Shown here one piece after another: positions 54,153 to 64,000 of a DNA stretch of 64,000 bases. Positions within the stretch are counted from its first letter, which is position 1, and the number at the start of each line of letters is the position of its first letter. Under the pieces are notes generated by a model, which was not told where the DNA came from, did no database searches, and saw nothing but the letters and a program-made list of their open reading frames with translations. Position numbers and translations under genes: made by a program. Origin of the DNA: Ensifer sp. LC163 (lineage in GTDB: Bacteria; Pseudomonadota; Alphaproteobacteria; Rhizobiales; Rhizobiaceae). The stretch is from the NCBI RefSeq assembly GCF_001695855.1, contig NZ_MBSS01000004.1, positions 62,001-126,000 on the forward strand. The letters are read 5' to 3'.

Positions 54153-54905
54153 TTACCGTCCGCCGCTGACATTGAGAATGGCTCCCGTCACGTAAGTCGC
54201 CTTATCGGACAGGAGATAAAGAACCGCATCCGCCACTTCCTCGGCCGTGCCGGGTCGCTGGACGGGGATGGTTGACGCGAGGTCGCGTGCCCGGTCCGGC
54301 AGGCCGCCGGACGCGTGGATTTCGGTGTCGATGATGCCGGGGCGAACCGCGTTGACACGCACGCCCTCGGTCGCGACTTCCCGCGCAAGACCGATGGTGA
54401 ACGTGTCGATCGCGCCCTTCGAGGCGGCATAGTCGACATATTGCGCCGGCGAGCCGAGTTCGGCCGCAACCGAAGAAATATTGACGATGACGCCGCCCCT
54501 GCCGCCATGGCGCGTCGACATGCGGCGAACCGCTTCGCCGGCGCACAGGATCGAACCCGTGACGTTGATGCGGAACATGCGCTCGAGCCGCTCGACCGAC
54601 ATTTCGTCGACGCGTTGGGTCGGGCCGACGATACCGGCATTGTTGACCAGCCCGTCGAGCCGGCCGAAGGCCTTGTCGACTGCCGCAAAGATCGCCTTGA
54701 TATCCGCATCGGACCCGACGTCGCCCTTGACCGCGATCGCCGAACCGCCGCCTTGCCGGATCGCGGCAACGACGGCATCGGCCGCCTCGGCGTTCGATGC
54801 GTAGTTCACGACGACGGACCAGCCAGCCCTGGCGGCGCCAAGGCAGACGGCTGCCCCGATGCCACGGCTGCCGCCGGTGACAAGAACAACAGGCGCTTCG
54901 CTCAT
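54153..54905 (-). CDS. Short-chain dehydrogenase/reductase (FabG-like)
   Basis: A 250-residue classical SDR: VTGGSRGIGAA near residue 10, NNAG near 87, SSVAA and YAASKGAID near 150, and NVSGGR at the C-terminus. The substrate is not defined. The ATG at 54903-54905 overlaps the stop of the upstream secreted-protein gene (ATGA), so both are co-translated; lpdA follows 24 bases after its end. Confidence 0.87.
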   Translation of the reverse strand: MSEAPVVLVTGGSRGIGAAVCLGAARAGWSVVVNYASNAEAADAVVAAIRQGGGSAIAVKGDVGSDADIKAIFAAVDKAFGRLDGLVNNAGIVGPTQRVDEMSVERLERMFRINVTGSILCAGEAVRRMSTRHGGRGGVIVNISSVAAELGSPAQYVDYAASKGAIDTFTIGLAREVATEGVRVNAVRPGIIDTEIHASGGLPDRARDLASTIPVQRPGTAEEVADAVLYLLSDKATYVTGAILNVSGGR

Positions 54906-55405
54906 GCGCCGCACCCCTTCAGGGTGAAGGCGTCCCAGCTGTCCGTTTCGGCCTTGCCCTTGCCCCAGGCGCTCGAAGCGCGAAGGGCGGGCCCGAAGTC
55001 GGGCAGCAGGATCTGGTGCGCGGCCGGCGCCGTTTCTTCAGGGATCTCGGCGATCGCGCCCGCCTTGTCGACCGAATAGACGGGGCCCTGCCAGACGGTG
55101 CAGGCGCGAAGCTCTTCGCCGGTCACGTCGCCGGTGGGGCAATTGTGCATGACGATGCCGGTCGCGCGTTCCGGCTCGCCCGAGGGCATGACGACGCCGT
55201 CGAGCAGCAGGCCCGGCTTCAAAACCGCGATCTTGAAATGATTGCTCGTCACCGCGCTTTCCGATCCCACCGGCTCGAAGCGCAGCTCGTACCCCCCATC
55301 ACGGTCGCCGTAGATGGCGCGGGCCTGGCTGCACTCCTGGCCAAACGCCGGCGTGGCAGCCACGGCACCGATTGCAGCAACAAGCAAGGAGCGGGCAAAC
55401 ACCAT
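54902..55405 (-). CDS. Secreted protein of unknown function
   Basis: A 167-residue protein with a clear signal peptide (MVFARSLLVAAIGAVAATPA, cleavage likely after AFG near residue 22). The mature part has five or six cysteines (GQECSQ, MHNCPTGD, LRACTVW, KGCGA) suggesting disulfides in the periplasm. I do not recognise a family. It lies in a chain of overlapping genes, two bases after the LysE-type gene and overlapping the SDR start. Confidence 0.75.
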   Translation of the reverse strand: MVFARSLLVAAIGAVAATPAFGQECSQARAIYGDRDGGYELRFEPVGSESAVTSNHFKIAVLKPGLLLDGVVMPSGEPERATGIVMHNCPTGDVTGEELRACTVWQGPVYSVDKAGAIAEIPEETAPAAHQILLPDFGPALRASSAWGKGKAETDSWDAFTLKGCGA

Positions 55406-55407
55406 GA

Positions 55408-56049
55408 TCAGGCGGCCTTCTCGGTCGCAAGCTTCAGTCCGAGCGCGATGAACACCAGGCCGCTGGCGCGGTCGATCCACTTGCTGGCACGGGTGAAGGC
55501 GGCGCGCATGCGCGGCGTGGTCATGAACAAGCTGACGCCGACGAACCACAGGATGAGGCAGGTCGCCATCACGACCCCATAGCCGAACTTGATCATGATC
55601 GGCGTATGGGCGCCGACGACCGTCGAGAAGATCGACAGGAAGAAGAACACCGGCTTCGGATTGAGCGCATTGGCCGCAAAGCCAAGGCCGAATGCCTTGA
55701 CCGCGGACTGGCTTTTTGTCGGCTCGCCGGAAGGTGCCGCGTCGACCGAAATCTCCGTCTGGCCCGCCCGCAGCGCCTTGATCCCGATGTAGATCAGGTA
55801 AGCCACACCGCACCATTTGACGATGTTGAACAGATAGATCGACTGCGAAATGATCAGGCCGAGGCCAAGGATCGTATAGGTGACGTGGAACATCAGCGAG
55901 GTGCCGATGCCGAAGGACGTGATGATCGCCGGACGGCGGCCATGGACGATCGATTGGCGCATCACCATCGCCAGATCGGCGCCGGGCGAAACGATGGCGA
56001 AGGCGAAGATCGCCATCAGTGATGCGAGTTCGAGAAGATATTGACTCAT
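55408..56049 (-). CDS. LysE-family amino acid exporter
   Basis: A 213-residue membrane protein with about six hydrophobic segments. The LysE/RhtB start (LLELASLMAIFAFAIVSPGAD) and GFAANALNPKPVFFFLSIFS are diagnostic. Members export lysine, threonine, homoserine or related compounds; the substrate is unknown. Its ATG overlaps the stop of the VOC gene. Confidence 0.88.
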   Translation of the reverse strand: MSQYLLELASLMAIFAFAIVSPGADLAMVMRQSIVHGRRPAIITSFGIGTSLMFHVTYTILGLGLIISQSIYLFNIVKWCGVAYLIYIGIKALRAGQTEISVDAAPSGEPTKSQSAVKAFGLGFAANALNPKPVFFFLSIFSTVVGAHTPIMIKFGYGVVMATCLILWFVGVSLFMTTPRMRAAFTRASKWIDRASGLVFIALGLKLATEKAA

Positions 56050-56471
56050 GATTGTGCGACCGGTGCGTTGAAGGCCCAGACGTGGCCGAAGGGATCCTTG
56101 ATGCGCGCATAACGCGCCTGCCAGAACGTATCCTGCGGCTCCAGCACTGTCGATGCCCCGGCCGCCATGGCCCTTGCATAGGCCGCATCGACATCGGCCG
56201 CCGCTGGCAGATTTATGTTGATCGCTACGCCGGTGCCGCCGACAGTCAGCGGCGACAGCACGCTGCCGCCAAACTCGGGAAACTCGTCATGCATCATGAT
56301 CTCGCCGCCGAAGAGCGCGAGGTTGGCGTGCATCACGCGTTTGCCGTCTTCCGCCATCTGGTGGAACGTGTTCACCGCACCGAATGCCTTCTCGTAGAAG
56401 GCGATTGCCGCCAACCCGTCGCTGACGCAGATGTGTGCCTGGATAGGTGGTACGTCGGACCCGAATGCCAT
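56046..56471 (-). CDS. VOC-family protein (PhnB-like glyoxalase/bleomycin-resistance fold)
   Basis: A 141-residue protein: IQAHICVSDGLAAIAFYEKAFGA, HANLALFGGEIMMHDE and RIKDPFGHVWAFNAP give the typical two-module VOC pattern with the His and Glu metal ligands. Similar proteins are often annotated PhnB; no phosphonate genes are nearby. It is the first gene of a four-gene chain of overlapping genes (VOC, LysE, secreted protein, SDR). Confidence 0.85.
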   Translation of the reverse strand: MAFGSDVPPIQAHICVSDGLAAIAFYEKAFGAVNTFHQMAEDGKRVMHANLALFGGEIMMHDEFPEFGGSVLSPLTVGGTGVAININLPAAADVDAAYARAMAAGASTVLEPQDTFWQARYARIKDPFGHVWAFNAPVAQS

Positions 56472-56486
56472 GTCGTGCGCCTCCGT

Positions 56487-56593
56487 CTAGAGCATTTCCA
56501 GGAAAAGTGCGAAGCGGTTTTCCGTCAGGAAATGCGTAAAAACAAATAGATAGAGCGCTTCCAAGACTCCGTGTAAAAACGGAAACGCTCTAG
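56487..56593. repeat. Palindromic intergenic repeat, second family, copy 2
   Basis: Bounded by CTAGAGC at 56487 and GCTCTAG ending 56593, containing the core GCGAAGCGGTTTTCCGTCAG shared with 52563-52622 and a second GAGCGCTTCC...GGAAACGCTC palindrome. Its right end supplies the TAG stop of the MAPEG gene. Confidence 0.75.
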
Positions 56594-56979
56594 ACGAGAA
56601 TACCTGCCAGCATCAGTATGAGCCCGGCGGCGGAAACCGTCCACACAGCCGAGCGGACCAGCCCCAGACCGCCGATATAGATCGGCAGATAGGCCGCCCT
56701 TGCCCAGAACCAGATCATCGCGCCCCATTGGGTGAGCGCGTCGCTCCGGCCCGAAAACTCGATCACAATGGCGAGCGCAATGAAGACCGGATAGGTCTCA
56801 TGGAAATTGCGCAAGGCCCGGGTGGCCCGGCCTGTGAAAATGTTCGGCTCGGGCGCGACATCGCGGTTGGTGTCGGCTTCGATGATCCCGTTCTGCAGCC
56901 GATAGGTCCCCGCCTGCGCCATCACATAGACGAAGGCGAGAATGGCGCTCCAGAGCAGGTAGGTCAGTTCCAGCGACAT
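56590..56979 (-). CDS. MAPEG-family membrane protein
   Basis: A 129-residue protein with four hydrophobic segments. The motif FTGRATRALRNFHETYPVFIAL is the signature of the MAPEG family (glutathione transferase-related eicosanoid proteins), common as small proteins in rhizobia. Catalytic activity is unproven for this subgroup. The stop codon lies in the palindromic repeat downstream, so the element abuts and possibly reshaped the gene end. Confidence 0.82.
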   Translation of the reverse strand: MSLELTYLLWSAILAFVYVMAQAGTYRLQNGIIEADTNRDVAPEPNIFTGRATRALRNFHETYPVFIALAIVIEFSGRSDALTQWGAMIWFWARAAYLPIYIGGLGLVRSAVWTVSAAGLILMLAGILV

Positions 56980-57014
56980 CGTACGATCCGGAATGAACGG
57001 GCCGGAGAAGGAAA

Positions 57015-57037
57015 CGGGGGCTGCGATCGCGCCCCCG
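57015..57037 (-). terminator. Terminator hairpin after odhB
   Basis: CGGGGGC and GCCCCCG pair around a 9-base loop; on the minus strand the stem is followed by TTTCCTTCT. It lies 24 bases past the odhB stop and separates odhB from the MAPEG gene. Confidence 0.6.
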
Positions 57038-57060
57038 CCATTGCCTTGGAGATCGAACCC

Positions 57061-58290
57061 CTAGAGATCGAGAACCAGACGCTCCGGATCCTCGAGGCTG
57101 TCCTTGACGCGCACGAGGAAGGTAACCGCTTCCTTGCCGTCGACCATGCGGTGGTCATAGGACAACGCCAGGTACATCATCGGACGGATGACGATCTGAC
57201 CGCCGACCACGACCGGACGGTCCTGGATCTTGTGCATGCCGAGGATGCCCGACTGCGGTGCGTTCAGGATCGGCGAGGACATCAGCGAACCGTAGACGCC
57301 GCCGTTGGAGATGGTGAAGGTACCGCCCTGCATGTCGGCCATGGAGAGCTGACCGTCACGGGCAAGCTTGCCCAGGCGGCCGATATCCTTCTCGATCTCG
57401 GCGATCGACATCTGGTCGGCATCGCGAACGACCGGCACGACAAGACCCTTGTCGGTGCCGACGGCGACGCCGATGTGGCAGAAGTTCTTGTAGATGACGT
57501 CGGTGCCGTCGATCTCGGCGTTGACAGCAGGGATTTCCTTCAGCGCGTGGGTAACGGCCTTGGTGAAGAAGCCCATGAAGCCGAGCTTCACGCCATGCTT
57601 CTTCTCGAAGATGTCCTTGTACTTGTTGCGCAGGCTCATGACCGCGCTCATGTCCACCTCGTTGTAGGTGGTGAGCATGGCCGCAGTGTTCTGCGCGTCC
57701 TTGAGGCGACGGGCGATCGTCTGGCGCAGGCGGGTCATCTTGACGCGCTCTTCGCGAACGACGTCCTCGGCCGTCGACGGCGCGCGGGCCTGGACCTTGA
57801 CCGGCTCGGAAGCGGCCGGTGCCGAAACGCCCTTGGCGACAGCGGCAAGCACGTCGCCCTTCAAGACCTGGCCACGCTTGCCCGACCCATCGACCTGATC
57901 GGCCGAGAGGTTGCTTTCGGCAAGCAGTTTGCCGGCGGACGGAGCCGGTGGCATCGACGAGGCAGCCTGCGGCGCTGTAGCAACGGCCGGAGCGGCGGCA
58001 ACCGGCTCTGCCTTCTTCTCGGCAGCAGCGGCGGGAGCCGCAGCAGCACCCGAACCGGCAGCAATCTGGCCGAGCAGGGCGCCGAGGCCAACGGTTTCGC
58101 CGGCCTGGACGACGATTTCGGAGAGAACGCCGGCCGAGGGAGCCGGAACTTCGATCGTCACCTTGTCGGTTTCGAGTTCGAGCAGCGGTTCGTCTGCCTT
58201 GATGGCATCGCCGACCTTCTTGAACCAGGTGCCGACGGTCGCTTCACTGACGGACTCGCCAAGGGTGGGAACGCGGATTTCTGTTGCCAT
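57061..58290 (-). CDS. odhB: 2-oxoglutarate dehydrogenase E2 (dihydrolipoyl succinyltransferase)
   Basis: A 409-residue E2 core of the 2-oxoglutarate complex, also called sucB. It has one N-terminal lipoyl domain ([17 protein letters not shown], lipoylated Lys near residue 43), an Ala/Pro-rich linker, a peripheral subunit-binding domain ([20 protein letters not shown]) and the acyltransferase domain ending with the [12 protein letters not shown] active-site motif. It lies 63 bases after sucA on the minus strand. Confidence 0.96.
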   Translation of the reverse strand: MATEIRVPTLGESVSEATVGTWFKKVGDAIKADEPLLELETDKVTIEVPAPSAGVLSEIVVQAGETVGLGALLGQIAAGSGAAAAPAAAAEKKAEPVAAAPAVATAPQAASSMPPAPSAGKLLAESNLSADQVDGSGKRGQVLKGDVLAAVAKGVSAPAASEPVKVQARAPSTAEDVVREERVKMTRLRQTIARRLKDAQNTAAMLTTYNEVDMSAVMSLRNKYKDIFEKKHGVKLGFMGFFTKAVTHALKEIPAVNAEIDGTDVIYKNFCHIGVAVGTDKGLVVPVVRDADQMSIAEIEKDIGRLGKLARDGQLSMADMQGGTFTISNGGVYGSLMSSPILNAPQSGILGMHKIQDRPVVVGGQIVIRPMMYLALSYDHRMVDGKEAVTFLVRVKDSLEDPERLVLDL

Positions 58291-58353
58291 GATTTTTGTT
58301 CCGTTGATCAGATATCTGTTTCTATCGATTGGCTCGGCGCCAAGGGGGCAGGA

Positions 58354-61350
58354 TCAGCCCCCCAGCGCGTCCTCGAGGAAGGCGGCCAGCTGCGCCATGT
58401 GCTTCGACATCAGGCCCGTTGCCGGCGAAGCGGCAGCCGGACGGCCGGTGTAGCGCACGCGCTGATACTTTGCGTCGATATGGGCGAGCACCCATTCCAG
58501 GTACGGGTCGATGAACGACCAGGCGCCCATGTTCTTCGGCTCTTCCTGGCACCAGACCATCTCCGCGTTGCGGAAGCGGCTGAGTTCGTTGATCAGCGCC
58601 TTCGCCGGGAACGGATAGAGCTGTTCGACGCGCAGCAGATAGACGTCGTCGATGCCACGCTTTTCGCGCTCTTCGAGCAGATCGTAGTAGACCTTGCCCG
58701 AGCACAGTACGACGCGACGGATCTTCGAATCCTTCTGCAGCTTGATCGGGCCATCCTTGATGACCTCGGCGTCATCCCACAGCAGCCGGTGGAACGAGCT
58801 TTCGCCGGCCATCTCCGACAGGCTCGAAACCGCACGCTTGTGACGCAGCAGCGACTTCGGCGTCATCAGGATCAGCGGCTTGCGGAAGTCGCGCTTCACC
58901 TGGCGGCGCAGGATATGGAAATAGTTCGCCGGCGTCGTGACGTTGGCGACCTGCATGTTGTCTTCCGCGCAGAGCTGCAGGAAGCGTTCGAGGCGGGCAG
59001 ACGAGTGCTCCGGACCCTGACCTTCGTAACCGTGCGGCAGCAGGCAGACGAGGCCCGACATGCGCAGCCACTTGCGTTCACCCGACGAGACGAACTGGTC
59101 GAAGACGACCTGCGCGCCGTTGGCGAAGTCGCCGAACTGGGCTTCCCAGAGCGTCAGCGCGTTCGGGCGGGCCAGCGAGTAGCCGTATTCGAAGCCGAGC
59201 ACCGCTTCTTCCGAAAGCATCGAGTTGATGACTTCGTAGCGCGCCTGGGTCGGAGCGAGGTTGGCAAGCGGGATGTAACGGTCTTCGGTCTGCTGATCGT
59301 AGAGAACCGAGTGACGCTGCGAGAACGTGCCGCGTTCGCAGTCCTGGCCGGACAGGCGGATCTTCGTGCCTTCCGTGACGAGCGTGCCGAACGCGAGCGC
59401 TTCGGCCATCGCCCAGTCGATGCCCTCGCCGGTCGAAACCATGTTGGCGCGGTTTTCCATGAAGCGCTGGATCGTGCGGTGGGCGTTGAAGCCGGCCGGG
59501 ATCTCGGCGATCTTGCGGCCGATTTCCTTGAGCTGCTTCATCGGCACGGAGGTCTTGCCGCGACGCTGTTCGTCCTGGTTGTCGGCCGAGCGCAGGCCCG
59601 ACCAGACACCATCCAGCCAGTCGGCCTTGTTGGGCTTGTAGGACTGGCCAGCCTCGAACTCCTGCTCGAGATGGGCGCGCCAATCGGCCTTCATCTTCTC
59701 GACTTCGCCTTCGGTGATCAGGCCTTCGGCGATCAGGCGGTCCGAGTAGAGCTGGACGACGGTCTTGTGGGCGCGGATGACCTTGTACATCTTCGGCTGC
59801 GTGAACGCAGGCTCATCGCCTTCGTTGTGGCCGAAGCGGCGGTAGCAGAACATGTCGACCACAACAGGCTTGTGGAACTTCATCCGGAACTCGGTGGCGA
59901 TCTTGGCGCCGTAGACGACCGCTTCCGGATCGTCGCCGTTCACGTGGAAGATCGGCGCCTCGATCATCTTGGCCACATCCGACGGATAGGGCGACGAGCG
60001 CGAGAAGGCCGGGTTCGTGGTGAAGCCGATCTGGTTGTTGATGATGAAGTGGACCGTGCCGGCAACGCGGTGACCGCGCAGACCGGAAAGGCCGAGGATT
60101 TCGGCAATGACGCCCTGACCGGCAAAGGCTGCGTCGCCATGCAGCAGCAGCGGCATGACCTTGGAGCGTTCGCGCAACGGAATGATGTCGCCTTCGAACA
60201 CGGTCGCCATCTGGTCCTGCTTGGCCCGGGCCTTGCCCATGACCACAGGGTTGACGATTTCCAGGTGCGACGGGTTTGCCGTCAGCGACAGGTGAACCTT
60301 GTTGCCGTCGAATTCGCGGTCGGAGGAAGCGCCGAGGTGGTACTTCACGTCGCCCGAACCTTCGACGTCGTCAGGGGCGTAGGAACCGCCCTTGAATTCG
60401 TGGAAGATGGCGCGGTGCGGCTTGGCCATGACCTGCGAGAGCACGTTCAGGCGGCCGCGGTGAGCCATGCCGAGAACGATTTCCTTGAGGCCTTCCTGGC
60501 CGCCGCGCTTGATGATCTGCTCGAGCGCCGGGATCAACGATTCGCCGCCGTCGAGACCGAAGCGCTTGGTGCCCTTGTACTTGACGTCGATGAACTGTTC
60601 GAAGCCTTCCGACTCGATCAGCTTCTGCAGGATCGCCTTCTTGCCCTCGGGCGTGAACTCGACACCCTTGTCCGGACCTTCGATGCGTTCCTGAATCCAG
60701 GCCTTCTCTTCCGGGTTGGACATGTGCATGAATTCGACGCCGATCGTCGAGCAGTAGGTCCGCTCGAGGATTTCGACCATTTCGCGAATGCTCGCGTATT
60801 CGAGGCCGAGCACGTTGTCGATGAAGATCTTGCGGTCAAGATCCTTCTCCTCAAACCCGTAGTTCGAGGGCGAAAGCTCGTTGTAGTCATCGACCGGGGC
60901 AGCAAGGCCGAGCGGATCGAGCTTGGCATGCAGGTGGCCACGAGCACGATAGGCGCGAATCATCATGATGGCGCGAACGGAATCGCGCGTCGCCTGAAGG
61001 ATATCTGCGGCGCTCACGGCGGTGCCGGTGACGGCAGCGGCTTCTTCCGCCTTCGCCTTGACCTTCTTTTCGATGACCTTTTCGACCGTGCCCCAGTCGC
61101 CATCGAGCGCAGAGACGAGTTCGCCATTGGCGACGATCGGCCAGTTGGGCTTCTTCCAGGAGGCGCCCTTGGCAGCCTTCACCACATCTTCCGGCTTGTC
61201 GGCGAGCGCCTTGAAGAAGGCCTGCCATTCAGCCGAGACGGACGACGGATCCGTTTCGTAGCGTGCATAGAGCTGCTCGATATAGGCGGCGTTCGCGCCG
61301 TCCAGAAACGATGTGAGCTGGAATTGCTCGTTGGCCTCTTGCCTTGCCAT
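58354..61350 (-). CDS. sucA: 2-oxoglutarate dehydrogenase E1 component
   Basis: A 998-residue thiamine-diphosphate enzyme decarboxylating 2-oxoglutarate. The N-terminal E2-binding segment (FLDGANAAYIEQLYARYETD), the GMAHRGRLNVL and HGDAAFAGQGV thiamine-binding regions, and the GQGPEHSSARLERFLQLCA region are conserved. The ATG at 61348-61350 (MARQEANEQFQL) gives the usual length for Rhizobiaceae SucA; a longer in-frame reading upstream has no similarity. The gap before it contains copy D of the bipartite repeat. Confidence 0.96.
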   Translation of the reverse strand: MARQEANEQFQLTSFLDGANAAYIEQLYARYETDPSSVSAEWQAFFKALADKPEDVVKAAKGASWKKPNWPIVANGELVSALDGDWGTVEKVIEKKVKAKAEEAAAVTGTAVSAADILQATRDSVRAIMMIRAYRARGHLHAKLDPLGLAAPVDDYNELSPSNYGFEEKDLDRKIFIDNVLGLEYASIREMVEILERTYCSTIGVEFMHMSNPEEKAWIQERIEGPDKGVEFTPEGKKAILQKLIESEGFEQFIDVKYKGTKRFGLDGGESLIPALEQIIKRGGQEGLKEIVLGMAHRGRLNVLSQVMAKPHRAIFHEFKGGSYAPDDVEGSGDVKYHLGASSDREFDGNKVHLSLTANPSHLEIVNPVVMGKARAKQDQMATVFEGDIIPLRERSKVMPLLLHGDAAFAGQGVIAEILGLSGLRGHRVAGTVHFIINNQIGFTTNPAFSRSSPYPSDVAKMIEAPIFHVNGDDPEAVVYGAKIATEFRMKFHKPVVVDMFCYRRFGHNEGDEPAFTQPKMYKVIRAHKTVVQLYSDRLIAEGLITEGEVEKMKADWRAHLEQEFEAGQSYKPNKADWLDGVWSGLRSADNQDEQRRGKTSVPMKQLKEIGRKIAEIPAGFNAHRTIQRFMENRANMVSTGEGIDWAMAEALAFGTLVTEGTKIRLSGQDCERGTFSQRHSVLYDQQTEDRYIPLANLAPTQARYEVINSMLSEEAVLGFEYGYSLARPNALTLWEAQFGDFANGAQVVFDQFVSSGERKWLRMSGLVCLLPHGYEGQGPEHSSARLERFLQLCAEDNMQVANVTTPANYFHILRRQVKRDFRKPLILMTPKSLLRHKRAVSSLSEMAGESSFHRLLWDDAEVIKDGPIKLQKDSKIRRVVLCSGKVYYDLLEEREKRGIDDVYLLRVEQLYPFPAKALINELSRFRNAEMVWCQEEPKNMGAWSFIDPYLEWVLAHIDAKYQRVRYTGRPAAASPATGLMSKHMAQLAAFLEDALGG

Positions 61351-61456
61351 GGGTTCTCGCGGACGTTTTGGTCCGCCTCCTGACTTAAGTTGGGATGCCG
61401 GGTTTTCCCGGTCGTTCATCATTACCGGGCACATCCTGTGCGCCCTGCTTGCGTCT

Positions 61457-61561
61457 TTACGGCGGCACGCATCGAACATGACGCGCAAGGGCCACCGTAA
61501 CACCTTCTACTTGCTGCATAATTTTGTCCTTAAATCGATGCCGACCGAAGGAATCATGCGA
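61457..61561. repeat. Bipartite palindromic intergenic repeat, diverged copy D
   Basis: The right module (CTTGCTGCATAATTTTGTCC, then TTAAATCG) matches the copies at 6309, 26434 and 35112; its second half has changed (CCGACCGAAGGAATCATGCG), weakening the palindrome. The left module is recognisable as TACGGCGGCACGC...GCAAGGGCCACCGTAA. It lies between sucD and sucA. Confidence 0.75.
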
Positions 61562-61618
61562 GCAGTGCGTTCGTCGGGAGCGGCCCGGACGGCCGGCCCC
61601 GACGACGCGAACGTGAGG

Positions 61619-62521
61619 TCAGCCCTTGAGGACTTCGACCAGCGTCTTGCCGAGGCGTGCCGGCGACGGCGAGACGCGGATGCCGGCCGATTCCATGGCG
61701 GCGATCTTGTCTTCCGCGCCACCCTTGCCGCCGGAAATGACAGCGCCGGCATGGCCCATGGTGCGGCCGGGAGGAGCCGTGCGGCCGGCGATGAAGCCGA
61801 CCATCGGCTTCTTGCGGCCACGCTTGGCTTCGTCTTTCAGGAACTGAGCCGCTTCTTCTTCGGCCGAGCCGCCGATTTCACCGATCATGATGATCGACTT
61901 CGTCTCGTCGTCGGCGAGGAACATTTCCAGCATGTCGATGAACTCGGTGCCCTTGACCGGGTCGCCGCCGATGCCGACAGCCGTGGTCTGGCCGAGGCCT
62001 TCGTTGGAGGTCTGGAACACCGCTTCATAGGTGAGCGTGCCGGAGCGCGAGAGAACGCCGACCGAACCCTTGCGGAAGATGTTGCCCGGCATGATGCCGA
62101 TCTTGCACTCGTTCGGGGTGAGCACGCCCGGGCAGTTCGGGCCGATCAGGCGCGACGACGACTTGTCGAGGCGAGCCTTGACCTTGACCATGTCGGCAAC
62201 CGGGATGCCTTCGGTGATGCAGACGATCAACGGGATCTCGGCGTCGATGGCTTCGATGATCGCAGCCGCGGCACCGGCCGGCGGAACATAGATTACCGAG
62301 GCATTGGCGCCGGTGACGTCACGGCCTTCGGCAACCGAAGCGAAGATCGGCAGGCTTTCGCCCTTGGAGCCGGTCCAGGTCTCGCCGCCCTTCTTCGGGT
62401 GGATACCGCCGACCATCTGGGTGCCGTGATAGGCAAGCGCCTGCTCGGTGTGGAAGGTGCCGGTCTTGCCGGTCAGGCCCTGTACGAGAACCTTTGTGTC
62501 TTTGTTGATCAGAATGGACAT
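61619..62521 (-). CDS. sucD: Succinyl-CoA synthetase alpha subunit
   Basis: A 300-residue alpha subunit of the enzyme that makes succinate and ATP/GTP from succinyl-CoA. The CoA-binding fold ([21 protein letters not shown]) and the phosphorylated His in [17 protein letters not shown] near residue 248 are present. It begins three bases after the small gene at 62525, rather than directly after sucC as in most bacteria. Confidence 0.96.
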   Translation of the reverse strand: MSILINKDTKVLVQGLTGKTGTFHTEQALAYHGTQMVGGIHPKKGGETWTGSKGESLPIFASVAEGRDVTGANASVIYVPPAGAAAAIIEAIDAEIPLIVCITEGIPVADMVKVKARLDKSSSRLIGPNCPGVLTPNECKIGIMPGNIFRKGSVGVLSRSGTLTYEAVFQTSNEGLGQTTAVGIGGDPVKGTEFIDMLEMFLADDETKSIIMIGEIGGSAEEEAAQFLKDEAKRGRKKPMVGFIAGRTAPPGRTMGHAGAVISGGKGGAEDKIAAMESAGIRVSPSPARLGKTLVEVLKG

Positions 62522-62524
62522 GGA

Positions 62525-62902
62525 TCAGCTTTCCTCTTCCTCGATATCGAGGGAATCGAATTCCTCAAAAGCATCGCGCGACCAGCGGTAGCCTTTGCCA
62601 GACGTTTCCGGCTCAACGAGATGGCTTCGTAGATTTTTGGACCAGTTCGTATGGAACCAGTCGAACTGGCTATCCACCTTGGAGATCCCGAGTTCGCCCT
62701 TCCAGACAAACAAGGTTTCGTCTTTCGACTTTTCCTTGAAGTAGGCCACGGCGTCTTCGTTGTCGGTGAAGTGCGCCCAACGCTCGGCAACCCCGTCTTC
62801 AGGTTCAGGAGACCTGTCCCAGCAAACGAAATAGCACAGATCGAGGTCGGTCTGGCTCGGGCCAAACGGTTGACGCGCGATAGGTTTGCCCTGATCGGTC
62901 AC
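62525..62902 (-). CDS. Unknown 125-residue protein encoded between sucC and sucD
   Basis: Begins at a GTG at 62900-62902 with AAGGGAGCC ahead, inside the end of sucC, and ends three bases before sucD, so it is tightly packed into the operon. The protein opens [20 protein letters not shown] and contains [15 protein letters not shown], a [20 protein letters not shown] segment, two further tryptophans ([19 protein letters not shown]) and an acidic tail ([10 protein letters not shown]). Mixed alpha/beta pattern, no signal peptide or membrane segment. I do not recognise the family. Confidence 0.8.
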   Translation of the reverse strand: MTDQGKPIARQPFGPSQTDLDLCYFVCWDRSPEPEDGVAERWAHFTDNEDAVAYFKEKSKDETLFVWKGELGISKVDSQFDWFHTNWSKNLRSHLVEPETSGKGYRWSRDAFEEFDSLDIEEEES

Positions 62903-62906
62903 GATG

Positions 62907-64000
<1,094 letters not shown>

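Noticed and set aside
56728-61383. A 1551-codon open plus-strand frame opposite sucA, odhB and the MAPEG gene
   Set aside because: It is the antisense of well-supported genes; the high-GC codon bias of the minus-strand genes keeps the opposite frame free of stops. Its translation is rich in Arg, Val, Asp and Leu without domains.

Overview
The window reads as a gene-dense, high-GC piece of a core chromosome from a Rhizobiaceae bacterium, most likely Ensifer/Sinorhizobium. The evidence is the gene content and order: glpD-glpSTPQUV, sitABCD beside a Mur-type Fur protein, atpHAGDC, priA, tal, xerC, lpdA, odhB-sucA and sucDC, together with families of short palindromic intergenic repeats typical of rhizobia. 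The species is an inference. I see no tRNA, rRNA, CRISPR array, phage or intact insertion sequence.

Layout. 1-3.2 kb: the end of a VOC protein, then an Lrp-type regulator divergent from arginase and ornithine aminotransferase (arginine catabolism). 3.4-6.2 kb: CheW and a soluble PAS-PAS-HAMP chemoreceptor. 6.5-13.6 kb: an NAD-dependent formate dehydrogenase operon on the minus strand (fdsG-fdsB-fdsA-fdhD-fdsD) with a LysR gene behind its promoter. 13.6-23 kb: an SDR gene, then a glycerol regulon (DeoR-type GlpR, GlpD, and the GlpSTPQUV ABC importer). 23-28.2 kb: an MFS exporter and a monooxygenase-fold protein with a divergent LysR, a small secreted protein, and an NCS2 purine-type permease. 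28.3-33.4 kb: an EamA transporter, Mur, and the SitABCD manganese importer. 33.4-35.2 kb: a disturbed spot with a 180-bp element bearing perfect 34-bp inverted ends, a decayed LysR pseudogene and an orphan membrane-anchored protein. 35.2-38.5 kb: Lrp and saccharopine dehydrogenase, then a bifunctional mannose-1-P guanylyltransferase/isomerase. 38.7-43.8 kb: F1 ATP synthase operon. 44-52.5 kb: a membrane protein, PriA, transaldolase, an AAA ATPase, an acyltransferase, XerC, a TraB/GumN-like protein and a DUF2867-type protein. 52.7-64 kb: the 2-oxoglutarate dehydrogenase/succinyl-CoA synthetase region on the minus strand, in which E3 is separated from E2 by five small genes and a 125-residue unknown protein sits between sucC and sucD.

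The genes form coherent metabolic blocks (arginine to glutamate semialdehyde, formate to NADH, glycerol uptake to dihydroxyacetone phosphate, TCA cycle, ATP synthesis). The most unusual items are: an apparently asymmetric ATPase pair in the glycerol importer (GlpS lacks the H-loop His, GlpT lacks the LSGGQ signature); the MITE-like element whose end supplies the sitD stop codon; a bipartite palindromic repeat present four times plus a half copy; the conserved-looking gene wedged between sucC and sucD; and several good operator candidates (TTTCG boxes at glpR/glpD, a Mur-type palindrome at sitA). I found no obvious new defence or mobile system. All functional calls rest on motif recognition by eye, without database searches.
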